From the NCBI RefSeq assembly GCF_029201545.1, contig NZ_CP104007.1, positions 1,026,501 to 1,090,500 of the forward strand: a stretch of DNA of 64,000 nt, read 5' to 3'. The stretch is from Devosia sp. FJ2-5-3 (GTDB taxonomy: Bacteria; Pseudomonadota; Alphaproteobacteria; Rhizobiales; Devosiaceae). Of this stretch, positions 16,063-25,514 are shown one piece after another (the first letter of the stretch is position 1; every line of letters starts with the position of its first letter). The translations under genes were made by a program, and so were the position numbers. The notes under the pieces were generated by a model. That model did no database searches and was not told the DNA's origin. It saw nothing but the letters and a program-made list of their open reading frames with translations.

Positions 16063-16901
16063 TTTGCGCGCCTCGTCGGATCGATGGTTTCGCGCAGGCC
16101 GTCGGCAAGGAGATTGACGCCGATGGCGAGGGAGACCAGGGCAAGTCCGGGCACGATGGCGCCGAGCGGGGCGGTGTAGACCGTGCCCTGGGCTTCCTGC
16201 AGCATGCGGCCCCATGAGGCATTGGGCGGCGGGGCGCCGAGGCCGAGATAGGAGAGCGAGGCCTCGGCAATGACAGCGAGGCCGAACTGCAGGGCAAAAT
16301 TGACCGACAGGGTCGGCCAGATATTGGGCAGGATGTGGATGGCGACGATCTTTGGCCATGAGCTGCCCGAGGTGCGGGCGGCGGTAATATAGTCCATCAC
16401 CAGCACCCGCTTGGCGAGAATGCGGGTAAGCCGGGCGACGATGGCCGAAAGGGCGATGCCAAGGGCCAGGGTTGCCGACCAGAGGCTTGCCGTGTCGCTG
16501 GCGGCCACGACCAGCATGGCGATCAGCAATGTTGGGAAGGCGATGAGAATATCGAGCGCTGCGGCCAGCGCGTCGTCGAGCCAATTACTGGCGAAAGCGG
16601 CGAGAATGCCGAGGGTGACGCCGATGACAGCGCCGATGGCGACCGCGCTCAGGCCGACGATGAGGGCAATGCGGCTGCCGATCATCAGCTGGGTGAAGAG
16701 ATCGCGGCCCAAGCGGTCGGTGCCGATCCAGTGCAGGGCGCTTGGCCCTTCAAGGCGCATGCCGACCATGCCGGTCGGCTCATAAGGGAGCCAGACCATC
16801 GACACTAGGCCGGTGAGGACATGGATGCCGACGAGAATGAGGCCGGCCCAGAGGGTGAGGGAAAAGCGGCGCGATGAATTTGTGCTGACGGCGATGGTCA
16901 T
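16059..16901 (-). CDS. Oligopeptide-type ABC transporter permease, DppC/OppC-like
   Basis: 280-residue permease. Short cytoplasmic N-terminus, first helix at about residues 15-37, then the family signature HWIGTDRLGRDLFTQLMIGSRIALIVG near residue 60. The EAA loop is TAARTSGSSWPKIVAIHILPN near residue 185, followed by EASLSYLGLGAPPPNASWG. ATG 16901 overlaps the stop of the partner permease by 4 bp. Same operon as its neighbours. Confidence 0.92.
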   Translation of the reverse strand: MTIAVSTNSSRRFSLTLWAGLILVGIHVLTGLVSMVWLPYEPTGMVGMRLEGPSALHWIGTDRLGRDLFTQLMIGSRIALIVGLSAVAIGAVIGVTLGILAAFASNWLDDALAAALDILIAFPTLLIAMLVVAASDTASLWSATLALGIALSAIVARLTRILAKRVLVMDYITAARTSGSSWPKIVAIHILPNIWPTLSVNFALQFGLAVIAEASLSYLGLGAPPPNASWGRMLQEAQGTVYTAPLGAIVPGLALVSLAIGVNLLADGLRETIDPTRRAK

Positions 16902-17920
16902 GCCGAGGCCCTCGTGCGGCCGCGCAAGCGCGGATCGACCAGGCGCTGGGCGATGTCGGCGGCAAAGCCGATGAGCAGGACCAGCAGAGTGGAGACGAAG
17001 AGCACGCCCTGAACATTGGGATAATCGCGCTGCTGGATGGCGAGCAGCAGCATGGAGCCAAGGCCGGGCAGCGAGAAGACGCGCTCGATGACGACGGCGC
17101 CGAGGAAGGTGCTGGCAAGCTCGATGCCGAGGATGGAAATGACCGGGACCGCGCCATTGCGGAGGCCATGGCGGAGGAGGGCTTCGGGGAAGCTGGCGCC
17201 CAGCGCCCGGGCGGTGCGCAGATAATCGCTGCCGAGCACGTCGAGCGTGGCGGCGCGGACATAGCGCAAGAGCGAGGCGCCCATGACGAGGCCAATGGTG
17301 AGGGACGGCAGGATCATACCGATGGCCGCCTCGCCAAAATTGCTCCAGCCGCGCAGGGGGAAGCCACCCGAGGGCAACCAGCGCAGATTGATGGCAAAGA
17401 GGGTGACAAGGAGGATGCCGAGCCAGAAGACGGGGATGGCAATGCCGAGCTGGGAGATGACGGAGACGGCGGTGCCATACCATTTGTCGGAGCGGACGGC
17501 GGCGAGAATGCCGAGGGGGATGGCGAGGATGAGCGCGAGCATGAAGCCGAAGAAGGTCAGCGGCAGGGTGACCGACATGCGGTTGCCGATTTCCTCGAGG
17601 ACCGAGGCGCGGCTGACAAAGGAGGTGCCGAGATCGAGCCGGGCGAGATTGCCTACGAAACTGACGAATTGGACATAGAGCGGCTGATCGGAGCCGACCT
17701 GGGCGCGGGCGGCGGCGATCTGCTGTTCGGTGGCGCCGACGCCGAGCAGGGCATTGGCCGGGTCGCCGGGGAGCAGGCGCAGCAGCACGAAAAGCACCAC
17801 GGCTGCGAGGAACAGCGAGGCGACAAGGATCAGGGTTCGTCGAATGAGATAGGCGAGAATTGGGGTGGTTCCTTGCGCATTGGTTTGCGCAGAATAGCGG
17901 GGTGATGGGTGCAAAGCCAT
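16898..17920 (-). CDS. Oligopeptide-type ABC transporter permease, DppB/OppB-like
   Basis: 340 residues from ATG 17920. The body from ILAYLIRRTLILVASLFLAA (about residue 22) is clear: a first membrane helix, LLPGDPANALLG, then the ARAQVGSDQPLYVQFVSFVGNL region and the EAA-like loop ATLDVLGSDYLRTARALGAS. The N-terminus is uncertain: no good ribosome binding site precedes ATG 17920, and an in-frame ATG at 17989 would add 23 residues. A repeat-filled 402-bp gap separates it from the binding-protein gene. Confidence 0.87.
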   Translation of the reverse strand: MALHPSPRYSAQTNAQGTTPILAYLIRRTLILVASLFLAAVVLFVLLRLLPGDPANALLGVGATEQQIAAARAQVGSDQPLYVQFVSFVGNLARLDLGTSFVSRASVLEEIGNRMSVTLPLTFFGFMLALILAIPLGILAAVRSDKWYGTAVSVISQLGIAIPVFWLGILLVTLFAINLRWLPSGGFPLRGWSNFGEAAIGMILPSLTIGLVMGASLLRYVRAATLDVLGSDYLRTARALGASFPEALLRHGLRNGAVPVISILGIELASTFLGAVVIERVFSLPGLGSMLLLAIQQRDYPNVQGVLFVSTLLVLLIGFAADIAQRLVDPRLRGRTRASA

Positions 17921-17989
17921 CGGGGGTGGGGCGGTGGGCACAGGGTTTGTAGGTTTTGGGTTGGTCCGTTGATCGAGCGCGTTGCGCAC

Positions 17990-18316
17990 CCCACCCCGGC
18001 CCTCCCCGTCAAGGGGAGGGAGGCAGATCGCGTTTGGGGCGCGATCCTGTTGATCACACCGGCAGATATTCTCCTCCTTGAGGGGAGGGCTGGGGAGGGG
18101 GCTTGTGATCCGCTCGCCTTGGCATCGTGGCTTGCCGAGAGGCCCTCGGGTCGAGCCCGAGGGAAGCTGGGGGCACGTCTGGGGCCGGTGGTTGCGGAGA
18201 GAACCCCCACCTGGCCTCCCCCTGAGAAGGGGGAGGGATCGGCCGGTGGCTTACAGGCGTCTCAGCATACTCGATGGGTCCCTCCCCCAGGAGAGGGGGA
18301 GGTTAGGAGGGGGTAG
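17990..18316. repeat. Cluster of family-A palindromic repeats between binding-protein and permease genes
   Basis: Four family-A hairpins (17990-18023, 18070-18101, 18204-18238, 18281-18316) with CCTCCCC...GGGGAGG arms, and one family-C hairpin at 18143-18163. The last two family-A copies face each other as an inverted pair. The region has no gene. On the transcript it would form several strong stem-loops after the binding-protein stop. Confidence 0.75.
18143..18163. repeat. Family-C hairpin CCCTCGGG-N5-CCCGAGGG
   Basis: Perfect 8-bp arms around TCGAG. An identical arm pair with loop TCAAG occurs at 34967-34987. Confidence 0.7.
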
Positions 18317-18322
18317 CCCAGA

Positions 18323-19810
18323 CTACTCAGACTTCTGGATGTCGTAGGCGAAGAACTGGGAGTTCAGGCCGTTGATCGGGTAGCCGGTGACGTTGGCGGC
18401 CGAGACGACGATCTGGGGGTAGAGGTAGAGCCAGTTGCTGGCGGCGTCTTCGGCGATCAGCTCATTGGCTTCGGTCAGCTTGGCGACCTGATCCTCTTCG
18501 GTGGCGGCGGCTTCGCTGTCGGCGATCAGCTGGACGACCTCGGGATTGTTGTAGCCCCAGTAGAAGTCAGGATTGCCGTAGAAGACGATATCGCGGTGGT
18601 TGACGTGCTCCTGCAGCGTCGCCTCGAAATTCTTCTCCTGGTAGATCTTGGTGTACCACTCATTGGCGGTGATGATGTTGATATTCACCTTGACGCCGAT
18701 CTTGGCATATTCGGCCTGGAGGAACTGCGCCACGATCGGGTGCGGATCGTAGTCGGGCGTGTCGAGGGTGAACTCGAAACCATCGGGATAGCCGGCTTCG
18801 GCCAGCAGCGCCTTGGCGCTTTCGACGTCATAGGCATCAACGCCGGTGAGGTCGACATACCAAGGGTCGGTCGGCGGCACGAAGGAGCCGATCAGCGTGC
18901 CATAGTCACCCCAGATGGAGTTGAGCAGGCGTGCCTTGTCGGTGGCGCGGGCGAGTGCCTTGCGGACCTTCACATTGTCGAAGGGGGCGACGCGGTCGTT
19001 ATAGGCCAGCAATTCCTTGGTGGTGGAGGCGCCTTCGGTGACGGTGAAGGACGCATTGCCGGCGAACTGGGCGAGCGAATCCGGGCTCTGGACCGAGGTG
19101 ATGATGTCAACGGCGTTGGTCAGCAGCGCGTTGTTGAGCGCGGTGGCGTCGGTGAAATAGGTGTAGATCACCTCGCCATTGGTCGGGGCTTCGCCCCAAT
19201 AGGCGTCGTTGCGCTCGAGCGCCAGGGCCGAGCCGCGACGCCATTCGCCCAGCGTATAGGGGCCGGTGCCGTCAGCCGAAGCGGTGATGTCGGCGGCCGC
19301 GTCGTTCACCACCCAGACATAGGAGAGATTGTAGGGCAGCGACACCGAGCGGGCCGAGAGCGTGATGACAACGGTCTGGTCGTCGGGCGTCTCGATGGCG
19401 GTGATGGTCGAAAGGCTGCGCTTGCGCGAGCTCTTGGAGGCTTCGGCGGTGACGCGCTCGATGGAATATTTCACATCGGCCGCGGTCAGCGGGTCGCCGG
19501 AGTGGAAGCTGACGCCGGATTTGAGGGTGAAGGTGTAGGTGAGGCCATCTTCGCTGACCTCGTAGCCTTCCACCAGCCGGGGCTCGACATTGCCCTCGTC
19601 GGTGAGCTGGAACAGGGCCTCGTAGACATTGCCGTTGAAGGCTTCGTTGATGCCCTGGCCGGCGCCGGCCGTGTTGTCGAGGTTCTGCGGCTCATAGAGC
19701 GAGCCGATGCGGATGGTGGCATCGGGGTTGAAATCCTGCGCGAGGGTCGCGGCGGGCAGGGAAACGCCGGCCAGCAGAGCTGCTGCAAGGAGAAGGGTCT
19801 TGGTGGTCAT
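18323..19810 (-). CDS. Periplasmic binding protein of oligopeptide-type ABC importer (family 5)
   Basis: 495-residue protein with a Sec signal peptide (MTTKTLLLAAALLAGVSLPAATLAQ). Family-5 marks: EPQNLDNTAGAG..NEAFNGNVYEALFQ near residue 40, LTYTFTLKSGVSFHSGDPLTAADVKYSIERV near residue 90, FDNVKVRKALARATDKARLL near residue 280 and LAEAGYPDGFEFTL near residue 340. GGAG lies 8 nt before the ATG. First gene of the operon running to DUF1684 at 13719. Ligand unknown: a peptide, or an opine- or sugar-like compound, since this family is broad in rhizobia. Confidence 0.92.
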   Translation of the reverse strand: MTTKTLLLAAALLAGVSLPAATLAQDFNPDATIRIGSLYEPQNLDNTAGAGQGINEAFNGNVYEALFQLTDEGNVEPRLVEGYEVSEDGLTYTFTLKSGVSFHSGDPLTAADVKYSIERVTAEASKSSRKRSLSTITAIETPDDQTVVITLSARSVSLPYNLSYVWVVNDAAADITASADGTGPYTLGEWRRGSALALERNDAYWGEAPTNGEVIYTYFTDATALNNALLTNAVDIITSVQSPDSLAQFAGNASFTVTEGASTTKELLAYNDRVAPFDNVKVRKALARATDKARLLNSIWGDYGTLIGSFVPPTDPWYVDLTGVDAYDVESAKALLAEAGYPDGFEFTLDTPDYDPHPIVAQFLQAEYAKIGVKVNINIITANEWYTKIYQEKNFEATLQEHVNHRDIVFYGNPDFYWGYNNPEVVQLIADSEAAATEEDQVAKLTEANELIAEDAASNWLYLYPQIVVSAANVTGYPINGLNSQFFAYDIQKSE

Positions 19811-20219
19811 GTGACGCTCCAGATGTTCGATGATTGTGATTTTAGAAGCGAACGCAGTTAATCACTACTCAGTGGATCGACATTGTTGTGCCGGGAACAC
19901 AGCGGCTTTGGTATTTTGTACTCAGGGCGACGAGGCGAAGAGAAAAGCCATTCTATCCACACCTTCACAATCGGGCGGTTTTAGGATCGGGCTTCCGTCA
20001 TAGGGGGCGTGACGGAGGGGTGGGCCGATAAGGGGCGCACAAAAGCTTGCGGTCGTTTCATTCTGCCATCACCATCATTGATGGGAGAATTTTCCGCTGG
20101 GCCGGATGCAAAAGCAGGAGGGCGGTCTTGTTAATCTCGACTTGGAAGATAGGGTCTAGGCACTTCCGGCGGGGCCTGTTCCGCCGGGTCTTGACCAGAG
20201 TTCGAAACCGAGTGCCCGC
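19811..20219. other. Intergenic region upstream of two divergent genes
   Basis: A 409-bp divergent region. I see a GC-rich inverted repeat CCGGCGG...CCGCCGG (about 20167-20189) 30 bp upstream of cysA and a weak TTGTTA-type -35 candidate near 20126. No convincing gene, tRNA or repeat-family member. Confidence 0.5.
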
Positions 20220-21257
20220 ATGGACGTAAGCGTACAAAATGTTCGCAAGGAATTTGACCGGTTTCCGGCACTGCATGATGTCTCGCTGGACATTCGCTCG
20301 GGCGAACTGATTGCCTTGCTGGGGCCTTCCGGCTCAGGCAAGACCACGCTGCTGCGGCTGATTGCCGGGCTGGAAGCGCCGACGGCGGGCAAGATTTTTT
20401 TCGGCCACGAGGACGCTTCGGACAAGAGCGTGCAGGAGCGCAATATCGGCTTCGTGTTCCAGCATTATGCGCTGTTCCGGCATATGACGATTCTGGAAAA
20501 CGTGTCGTTCGGGCTGAAGGTGCGTCCAAAGGCGCTGCGGCCGGCAGCGGGTGAAATTCGTCGCCGGGCGCTGGAATTGCTCGATCTCGTGCAACTGTCC
20601 GGCCTTGAAAAACGCTATCCCAACCAGCTTTCGGGCGGGCAGAGGCAGCGCGTCGCCTTGGCGCGGGCGCTGGCGATCGAGCCGCGCGTCCTGCTGCTGG
20701 ACGAGCCTTTCGGGGCGCTCGACGCGCAGGTGCGCCGGGATCTGCGCAAATGGCTGCGCGAAATCCACGACCGGACCGGGCACACGACGGTTTTCGTCAC
20801 CCACGACCAGGAAGAGGCGCTGGAATTGTCGGACCGGCTCTGCGTGATGAGCCAGGGGCGGATCGAGCAGGTGGGTACGCCCGATGATGTCTATGACAAT
20901 CCGCAATCGCCGTTCGTCTTCGGGTTCATCGGGGAATCGAGCGCGCTGCCGGTGCGGGTGAGCAATGGCGAGTTCTGGCTCGACGACCGGCCGATCGGTG
21001 TCGCTGCGAAGGATCAGCCCGACGGGCAAGCCCATCTCTATTTCCGGCCGCATGATGTGGAACTGATCGAGGGCGGACCGGGGCTGGCGGGCGTCGTGGC
21101 CACCAGCCGCCGTGTGGGTGGCACGCGCCGGGTGGAACTGGACGTGGGTGGCGGCAAGCACCGGGTGGAGATCGACCTGCCATTCGATCATCCGGCCGGC
21201 GAGCGCAGCCAGATCGCGTTCCGGCCCAAGCGCTGGCGGGTGTTTCCGCCGCGCTGA
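20220..21257 (+). CDS. cysA: Sulfate/thiosulfate ABC transporter ATPase, CysA-like
   Basis: 345-residue ATPase of the CysA class. Seen: MDVSVQNVRKEFDRFPALHD, Walker A GPSGSGKTTLLRL, the CysA-type NIGFVFQHYALFRHMTILENV (Q-loop), signature [19 protein letters not shown], Walker B LLLDEPFGALDAQVR, and the H-loop in FVTHDQEEALELSDR. The C-terminal TOBE region (from about residue 240) ends FRPKRWRVFPPR. No cysP, cysT or cysW lies in the window; the neighbours are a Na/Pi cotransporter-like gene and an IMPase-family gene. It may energise permeases encoded elsewhere. ABC class is certain, sulfate specificity likely. Confidence 0.85.
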   Translation: MDVSVQNVRKEFDRFPALHDVSLDIRSGELIALLGPSGSGKTTLLRLIAGLEAPTAGKIFFGHEDASDKSVQERNIGFVFQHYALFRHMTILENVSFGLKVRPKALRPAAGEIRRRALELLDLVQLSGLEKRYPNQLSGGQRQRVALARALAIEPRVLLLDEPFGALDAQVRRDLRKWLREIHDRTGHTTVFVTHDQEEALELSDRLCVMSQGRIEQVGTPDDVYDNPQSPFVFGFIGESSALPVRVSNGEFWLDDRPIGVAAKDQPDGQAHLYFRPHDVELIEGGPGLAGVVATSRRVGGTRRVELDVGGGKHRVEIDLPFDHPAGERSQIAFRPKRWRVFPPR

Positions 21258-21340
21258 GGCGAGCCGACCCGTGGGAAAGGGCTGGCCTCCGGCGGGAATA
21301 AGCGTACAATAAATGTTCTATTCTGCTTCGGTAGGAGAAC

Positions 21341-23014
21341 ATGCATTCTACTATACAGCTGATCGACCTGCTTGGGGCCGGGGCCCTGTTGCTCTGGGGG
21401 CTCAGGCTGATCAAGACCGGGGTGATGCGGGCCTTCGGGGCCTCGCTGCGCCATTGGATCGCCAAGGGCACGGGAAACCGGCTCTGGGCGGCGCTAAGCG
21501 GGTTCATGGCGACCCTGGCGCTGCAATCGAGCACGGCGACGGCCGTCATCACCGCGTCGTTTGCCGCCAATGGGGCGATCCGGCCGCGTATGGCGCAGGC
21601 GGTGATGCTGGGCGCCAATGTGGGGACCGCCATCGCGGCGGTGATCTTGTCGCTGGATGTGCACTGGTTCGCATCGGTGATGATGCTGGCCGGGGTGACG
21701 TTGTTTTCCCTCAGTCGGGATGCGCGGGGCAAGGGGCTGGGACGGGCATTCCTCGGGCTGGGGCTGATGCTGCTGGCGCTTCAGCTGGTGGGCAATATCA
21801 CCGGGCCGCTGCGCGAATCCGAACTGATGATCGCGGTATTGAGGGGGCTGGGCGAGGCGCCGGTCTTTGCGCTGATCCTGGCGAGCGGGCTGGCCTTGAT
21901 GGCCTCTTCGAGCCTTGCCATCGTGCTGTTCGTCGCCATGTTGGGGCAATCGGGCATTTTGTCGGCACCGCTGGCCATCGTGCTCGTCGCCGGCGCCAAT
22001 CTGGGTGGCGCCATCCCGCCCTTTCTGGCGGTGCTGCGCGAAGGGCATGAAGCGCGGCGGCTGACGCTGGCCAATCTGGTGGTGCGGGCCATCGGGGCGA
22101 TGGCGCTGACCATTTTTGCCGTTCCCCTGGCGCGGGTGCTGGTCGGTGTTTTGCCGAGCGCGCATGACTTGACCATTGCCATTCATGTCGGCTTCAACAT
22201 TGTCCTGCTCGTGGTTTTCCTGCCGCTGATCGGGCCGATCGGCAAGCTGGCGGCGCTGGCGATCCCGGCGCCGACCCAGCCGGAACGGGGCGTGCGCTAT
22301 CTCGATGAATCGGCGCTCGATACGCCCACGATCGCGTTGGCCGCGGCGGCGCGGGAGGCGCTGCGGGTCAGCGATATCGTGCTCAACATGCTCGAGGCCA
22401 GCTTGGCTGCGTTGCGGAAACCAGGGCCGGCGGCGCGGCGAACGATTGCCGGGCTCGACGACGATGTCGACCGTTTGCAGCACGCGATAAAGCTCTATCT
22501 CAGCCGGCTGGATAATGGGGATCTCGACGAGGAAGAGTCGGCGCGGGCCACCGAGATCATCAGCTACGCCATCAATCTCGAGCATGTGGGCGACATGGTC
22601 GAGGGCGGGCTCAATGAGGGCATCGCCAAGCTGGCCAAGCGGCAGGTGAAATTTTCCGCCGAAGGTTTTGCCGAAATCGTGGCGCTTTACGAAAAGACCA
22701 TCGCCAACATGCAGCTCAGCCAGACCGTGTTCATGACGCGAGACCCGGTGCTGGCCCGGCAATTGGTGGCGGCCAAGGTCGAGGTGCGACGGCTGGAATC
22801 GCTTTCGGCCAAGGCGCATCTGCTGCGGGTGCGCCAGCGCGTGCCGGCGGCCATGGAAACCAGCTCGGTGCATCTCGACATGCTGCGTGACCTCAAGCGC
22901 ATCAACGCGCATCTGGCCTCGGTGGCCTATCCCATTCTCGAAACCAAGGGCGAACTCGACGAGAGCCGGCTGCGCGATGCGCCCGGCTTCGAGCCCAGCC
23001 CGGCCGAAAAATAA
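21341..23014 (+). CDS. Na/Pi cotransporter family protein with PhoU-like C-terminus
   Basis: 557-residue membrane protein. The N-terminal half (residues 1-300) holds eight or more hydrophobic segments and two copies of the family motif, with LALQSSTATAVITASFAANG near residue 65 and SSLAIVLFVAMLGQSGILSAPLAIVLVAGANLGGAI near residue 190. The C-terminal half (about 330-540) is a soluble helical region with PhoU-like features (ISYAINLEHVGDMVEGGL). TAGGAGA lies 5 nt upstream of the ATG. The IMPase gene follows by 14 bp, so they are co-transcribed. Likely sodium-driven phosphate uptake or efflux, or a phosphate-regulatory role. Confidence 0.9.
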   Translation: MHSTIQLIDLLGAGALLLWGLRLIKTGVMRAFGASLRHWIAKGTGNRLWAALSGFMATLALQSSTATAVITASFAANGAIRPRMAQAVMLGANVGTAIAAVILSLDVHWFASVMMLAGVTLFSLSRDARGKGLGRAFLGLGLMLLALQLVGNITGPLRESELMIAVLRGLGEAPVFALILASGLALMASSSLAIVLFVAMLGQSGILSAPLAIVLVAGANLGGAIPPFLAVLREGHEARRLTLANLVVRAIGAMALTIFAVPLARVLVGVLPSAHDLTIAIHVGFNIVLLVVFLPLIGPIGKLAALAIPAPTQPERGVRYLDESALDTPTIALAAAAREALRVSDIVLNMLEASLAALRKPGPAARRTIAGLDDDVDRLQHAIKLYLSRLDNGDLDEEESARATEIISYAINLEHVGDMVEGGLNEGIAKLAKRQVKFSAEGFAEIVALYEKTIANMQLSQTVFMTRDPVLARQLVAAKVEVRRLESLSAKAHLLRVRQRVPAAMETSSVHLDMLRDLKRINAHLASVAYPILETKGELDESRLRDAPGFEPSPAEK

Positions 23015-23028
23015 GCGGAGATTTTGTG

Positions 23029-23832
23029 ATGGATTACCAGGCCGTATTGGCGGACATGGTGGCGGTTGCGCGTGAGGCCGGGGCCCTGACGCAGGGCTAT
23101 TTCGAGCGGTTTCGGGACATCGAAATCGGCATCAAGGGACCTGCCGATTTCGTCTCCGACGCCGACAAGAACAGCGAACTGCTCATTCGCAAATATCTCT
23201 TCGAGCGGTACCCGGACTGGAGTTTTACCGGGGAAGAATTCGAAGCCGTCGAAAGGGAGGGAGATCACCGCTGGCTGGTCGATCCGATCGACGGCACCAC
23301 CAATTTCATCAACGGGATGGATTACACGATCTCGATCGCGCTGCGGCGCGGCAATGAGACCGTCTGCGGAGCGCTGTTCAATCCGGTGAACGGGGAAATG
23401 TTCACCGCCATCAAGGGGCAGGGCGCGTTCTGCAATGGCCAGCGCCTCAGCGTGAGTGGCCGGACGGATGTGGGGCTGTTCAATATCGGCACCGGGTTGG
23501 CGACGCCGGGACTATTCACCCATGACGGGTTTTATGCGCGGCTGGATGCGATCCGGGCCAAGGTGGGGGCGGTGCGCATTGTGGGCAGTTCGGCCAATAG
23601 CTGCGCCTTTGTCGCGCTGGGGCGGCTCACCGGCTATTTCGAGGAGAGCGGGCTGATCGACTGGGCGGTGGGCGTGCTGCTGGTGGAGGAGGCTGGGGGC
23701 GTGGTGAGCGATTGGTGGGGACGGGGGCCGGAATTTTACGAGCGTACAGGGTGTGTGATTGCGGCTAACCCGGCGACGCATGCGTATCTTATTGAGATGC
23801 TGAAGGATGCTCCGCGGAAGGATCCGAAGTAG
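23029..23832 (+). CDS. Inositol-monophosphatase-family phosphatase
   Basis: 267-residue Mg-dependent phosphatase of the FIG/IMPase superfamily, from ATG 23029 with GGAG 8 nt upstream (GTG 23026 also possible). The metal-binding motifs are complete: GEE (residues around 66), DPIDGTTNF near residue 86, and DWAVGVLLVEEAGG near residue 210. The substrate may be inositol phosphate or 3'-phosphoadenosine 5'-phosphate (CysQ type); the upstream cysA gives mild support to the latter. It is 14 bp from the Na/Pi gene and is followed by repeats. Confidence 0.9.
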   Translation: MDYQAVLADMVAVAREAGALTQGYFERFRDIEIGIKGPADFVSDADKNSELLIRKYLFERYPDWSFTGEEFEAVEREGDHRWLVDPIDGTTNFINGMDYTISIALRRGNETVCGALFNPVNGEMFTAIKGQGAFCNGQRLSVSGRTDVGLFNIGTGLATPGLFTHDGFYARLDAIRAKVGAVRIVGSSANSCAFVALGRLTGYFEESGLIDWAVGVLLVEEAGGVVSDWWGRGPEFYERTGCVIAANPATHAYLIEMLKDAPRKDPK

Positions 23833-23847
23833 GGGGCTGGGCACGGT

Positions 23848-24300
23848 ACTTCCCTTCTCCCCTGAGGGGAGAAGGTGGCGCGAAGCGCCGGATGAGGGGT
23901 TCAGTGTCAGTGGTGTGATGATGGGCTTTCACCCCTCAGCTTGGCCAGCCAGTCGAGCCCATCTCTCAAGATTTTTCGGCCAACTGATGGGCATTCACCC
24001 CTCACCCCAACCCTCTCCCCTGAGGGGCGAGGGGGCTGATCGAGCGTGTGGAGAGCTCCACTTAGACTCTGGGGGCTGCTTAGGGTTCTCGGTACTTCCC
24101 TTCTCCCCTGAGGGGAAAAGGTGGTGTGTAGCGCCGGATGAGGGGTTCAGTGTCGGTAGTGTGATGATGGGCATTCACCCCTCACCCCAACCAGCCATTC
24201 GAGCATAGCTCTCATGGCCTTATCGCCTGAAATTGCTCCACCGGAGCAATTTTGCCTTCGGCCGGCTCGAAGTCCCCTAAGGGGCGAGGGGATTGGGCCC
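23848..24300. repeat. Cluster of family-A palindromic repeats
   Basis: Several CTTCTCCCCTGAGGGG-type hairpins, each followed by the GGCGCGAAGCGCCGGATGAG element (two near-identical copies, about 23853-23905 and 24096-24150), plus CACCCCAACC-CTCTCCCC arms. No gene is seen in this 520-bp gap between convergent genes. Confidence 0.7.
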
Positions 24301-24352
24301 GTGCATTTGCACAGGGCGGGCTACTGAAGGACTTCTCGTCGCACGGTGCGCC

Positions 24353-25192
24353 CTAAGCCGCACCCATCAAATCAAGCACGCCTTCGGGGTCGTCGGTGGT
24401 GATTTGGTCGACGCGGAGCTCCAGAAGCCTGGCGATGAGGGGTTTTGTGGTGTCGTCGGCGGCTTTGATGGTCCAGGCGTCGACGCGGCGGTTGTTGGCG
24501 TGGAGGGCGGCGATGATGTCGAAGCCGGCGCGGTCGGCTTCGAGGATGAGGGCGTGGTGGAGATAGATCATCTCGGCCCTGGGCGCGGCGCGGAGCGCGT
24601 CGGTGGTGAAGGTGGCAAAGTCGCCGGTTTCCTGGAGGCGGGCGAGGGAGGCGCCGTAGCAGGGGTCGTAGCCGGTGCGGAGGCCGGGGGTGTGTTCGGC
24701 GAGGAGCGCAATGGCGTCGGCATCGCCCCCGGAAAGGATGAGGGCTGAGGCGATTGGGGCAACAGCGCTGGCAAAATTAGTGACGGCGCTAGGATCAAGC
24801 GCGGAAAGATCTTCCTTGAAATCGAGCTGCAGCAGGGCATCTGGATGGGGATGGTGCTTGGCCAGAAGGGCGCAGAGATCTTCGAGCAGCATGACGTGGT
24901 CGGGGATTGGGCTGCCGTCTTCGGAGCGGAGGTGGAGGGCGCGAAGTTGGACGGCGGGAGTGTCGACAACGCGGCCAGTGCCGGTGGTTTCACGCTCAAG
25001 CGTCTTGTCGTGGAGTACGGCGAAGCCGCGGTCGGCGTGGATGACGAGGTCGATCTCTACGCTGGCGCCAAGCTGCACGGCTTCCAGAATGCGGGCGCCG
25101 GTGAAGACCGGATCGGAGGCGCGGCGACGGCCGCGATGCCATTTGAGCCAGGTGCGGTGGGCGTTGCGAGTGAGATAGAGCGGGGCGGACAT
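24353..25192 (-). CDS. Glycerophosphodiester phosphodiesterase-like protein
   Basis: 279-residue GDPD-family TIM-barrel enzyme. Catalytic features: WHRGRRRASD near residue 18 (the usual HRG), VEIDLVIHADRGFAVLHDKTLERETTGTG around residues 45-70 (EID and HD), and LLQLDFKED near residue 120. The extra 17-residue N-terminus before HRG is longer than usual. No signal peptide. It follows the ABC ATPase at 25515-26588 after a repeat-filled gap and is on the same strand. With the PHO-box-like promoter 4.5 kb upstream this suggests hydrolysis of imported glycerophosphodiesters, as in ugp/glpQ systems. Confidence 0.83.
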   Translation of the reverse strand: MSAPLYLTRNAHRTWLKWHRGRRRASDPVFTGARILEAVQLGASVEIDLVIHADRGFAVLHDKTLERETTGTGRVVDTPAVQLRALHLRSEDGSPIPDHVMLLEDLCALLAKHHPHPDALLQLDFKEDLSALDPSAVTNFASAVAPIASALILSGGDADAIALLAEHTPGLRTGYDPCYGASLARLQETGDFATFTTDALRAAPRAEMIYLHHALILEADRAGFDIIAALHANNRRVDAWTIKAADDTTKPLIARLLELRVDQITTDDPEGVLDLMGAA

Positions 25193-25234
25193 TGGCGGCT
25201 CGGGGTGGAAACTATTGGTTCTATCGCGCCCTTG

Positions 25235-25485
25235 GTCCTCTGGGAGGGGGCGTTGAGGAGGGAAAATTCCCCCTCCCGAGCTGCGCTAAGGCCCTTAGGG
25301 CCTAAGCTGCGCTTGCCCTCCCCTCAAGGGGGAGGGTGAAGGGGGCGGTGGTGGAGAGGGCCAGCGCTAAAGGCTGAACTCCTCATCCCAACCGACATTC
25401 GCTTGGCGAATTCGGTGTGCTACGCGACAAGCCGAAGAACCCCCACCCTCATTCCCTCCCCACGAGGGGGAGGGAGGCGCAGGAG
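25235..25485. repeat. Family-A palindromic repeat cluster
   Basis: Includes CCCTCCC...GGGAGGG arms near 25244-25340 and a CCGACATTCGCTTGGCGAATTCGG-like part (about 25393-25420) related to the CGAATTCG palindrome at 46679-46700, plus CCCCACGAGGGGGAGGG near 25457-25475. Lies between the ABC ATPase and GDPD genes on the minus strand. Confidence 0.65.
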
Positions 25486-25514
25486 CCGATGGTTTGGTAG
25501 GCTAGCGCGGCGGC

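Noticed and set aside
16063..16584. N-terminal extension of the DppD-like ATPase over the permease gene
   Set aside because: The extension is a shadow of the DppC-like permease; a 4-bp ATGA overlap at 16059-16062 marks the true start.
21494..22912. 472-residue minus-strand frame
   Set aside because: Antisense to the Na/Pi cotransporter-like gene; low-complexity His/Gln/Arg-rich sequence.
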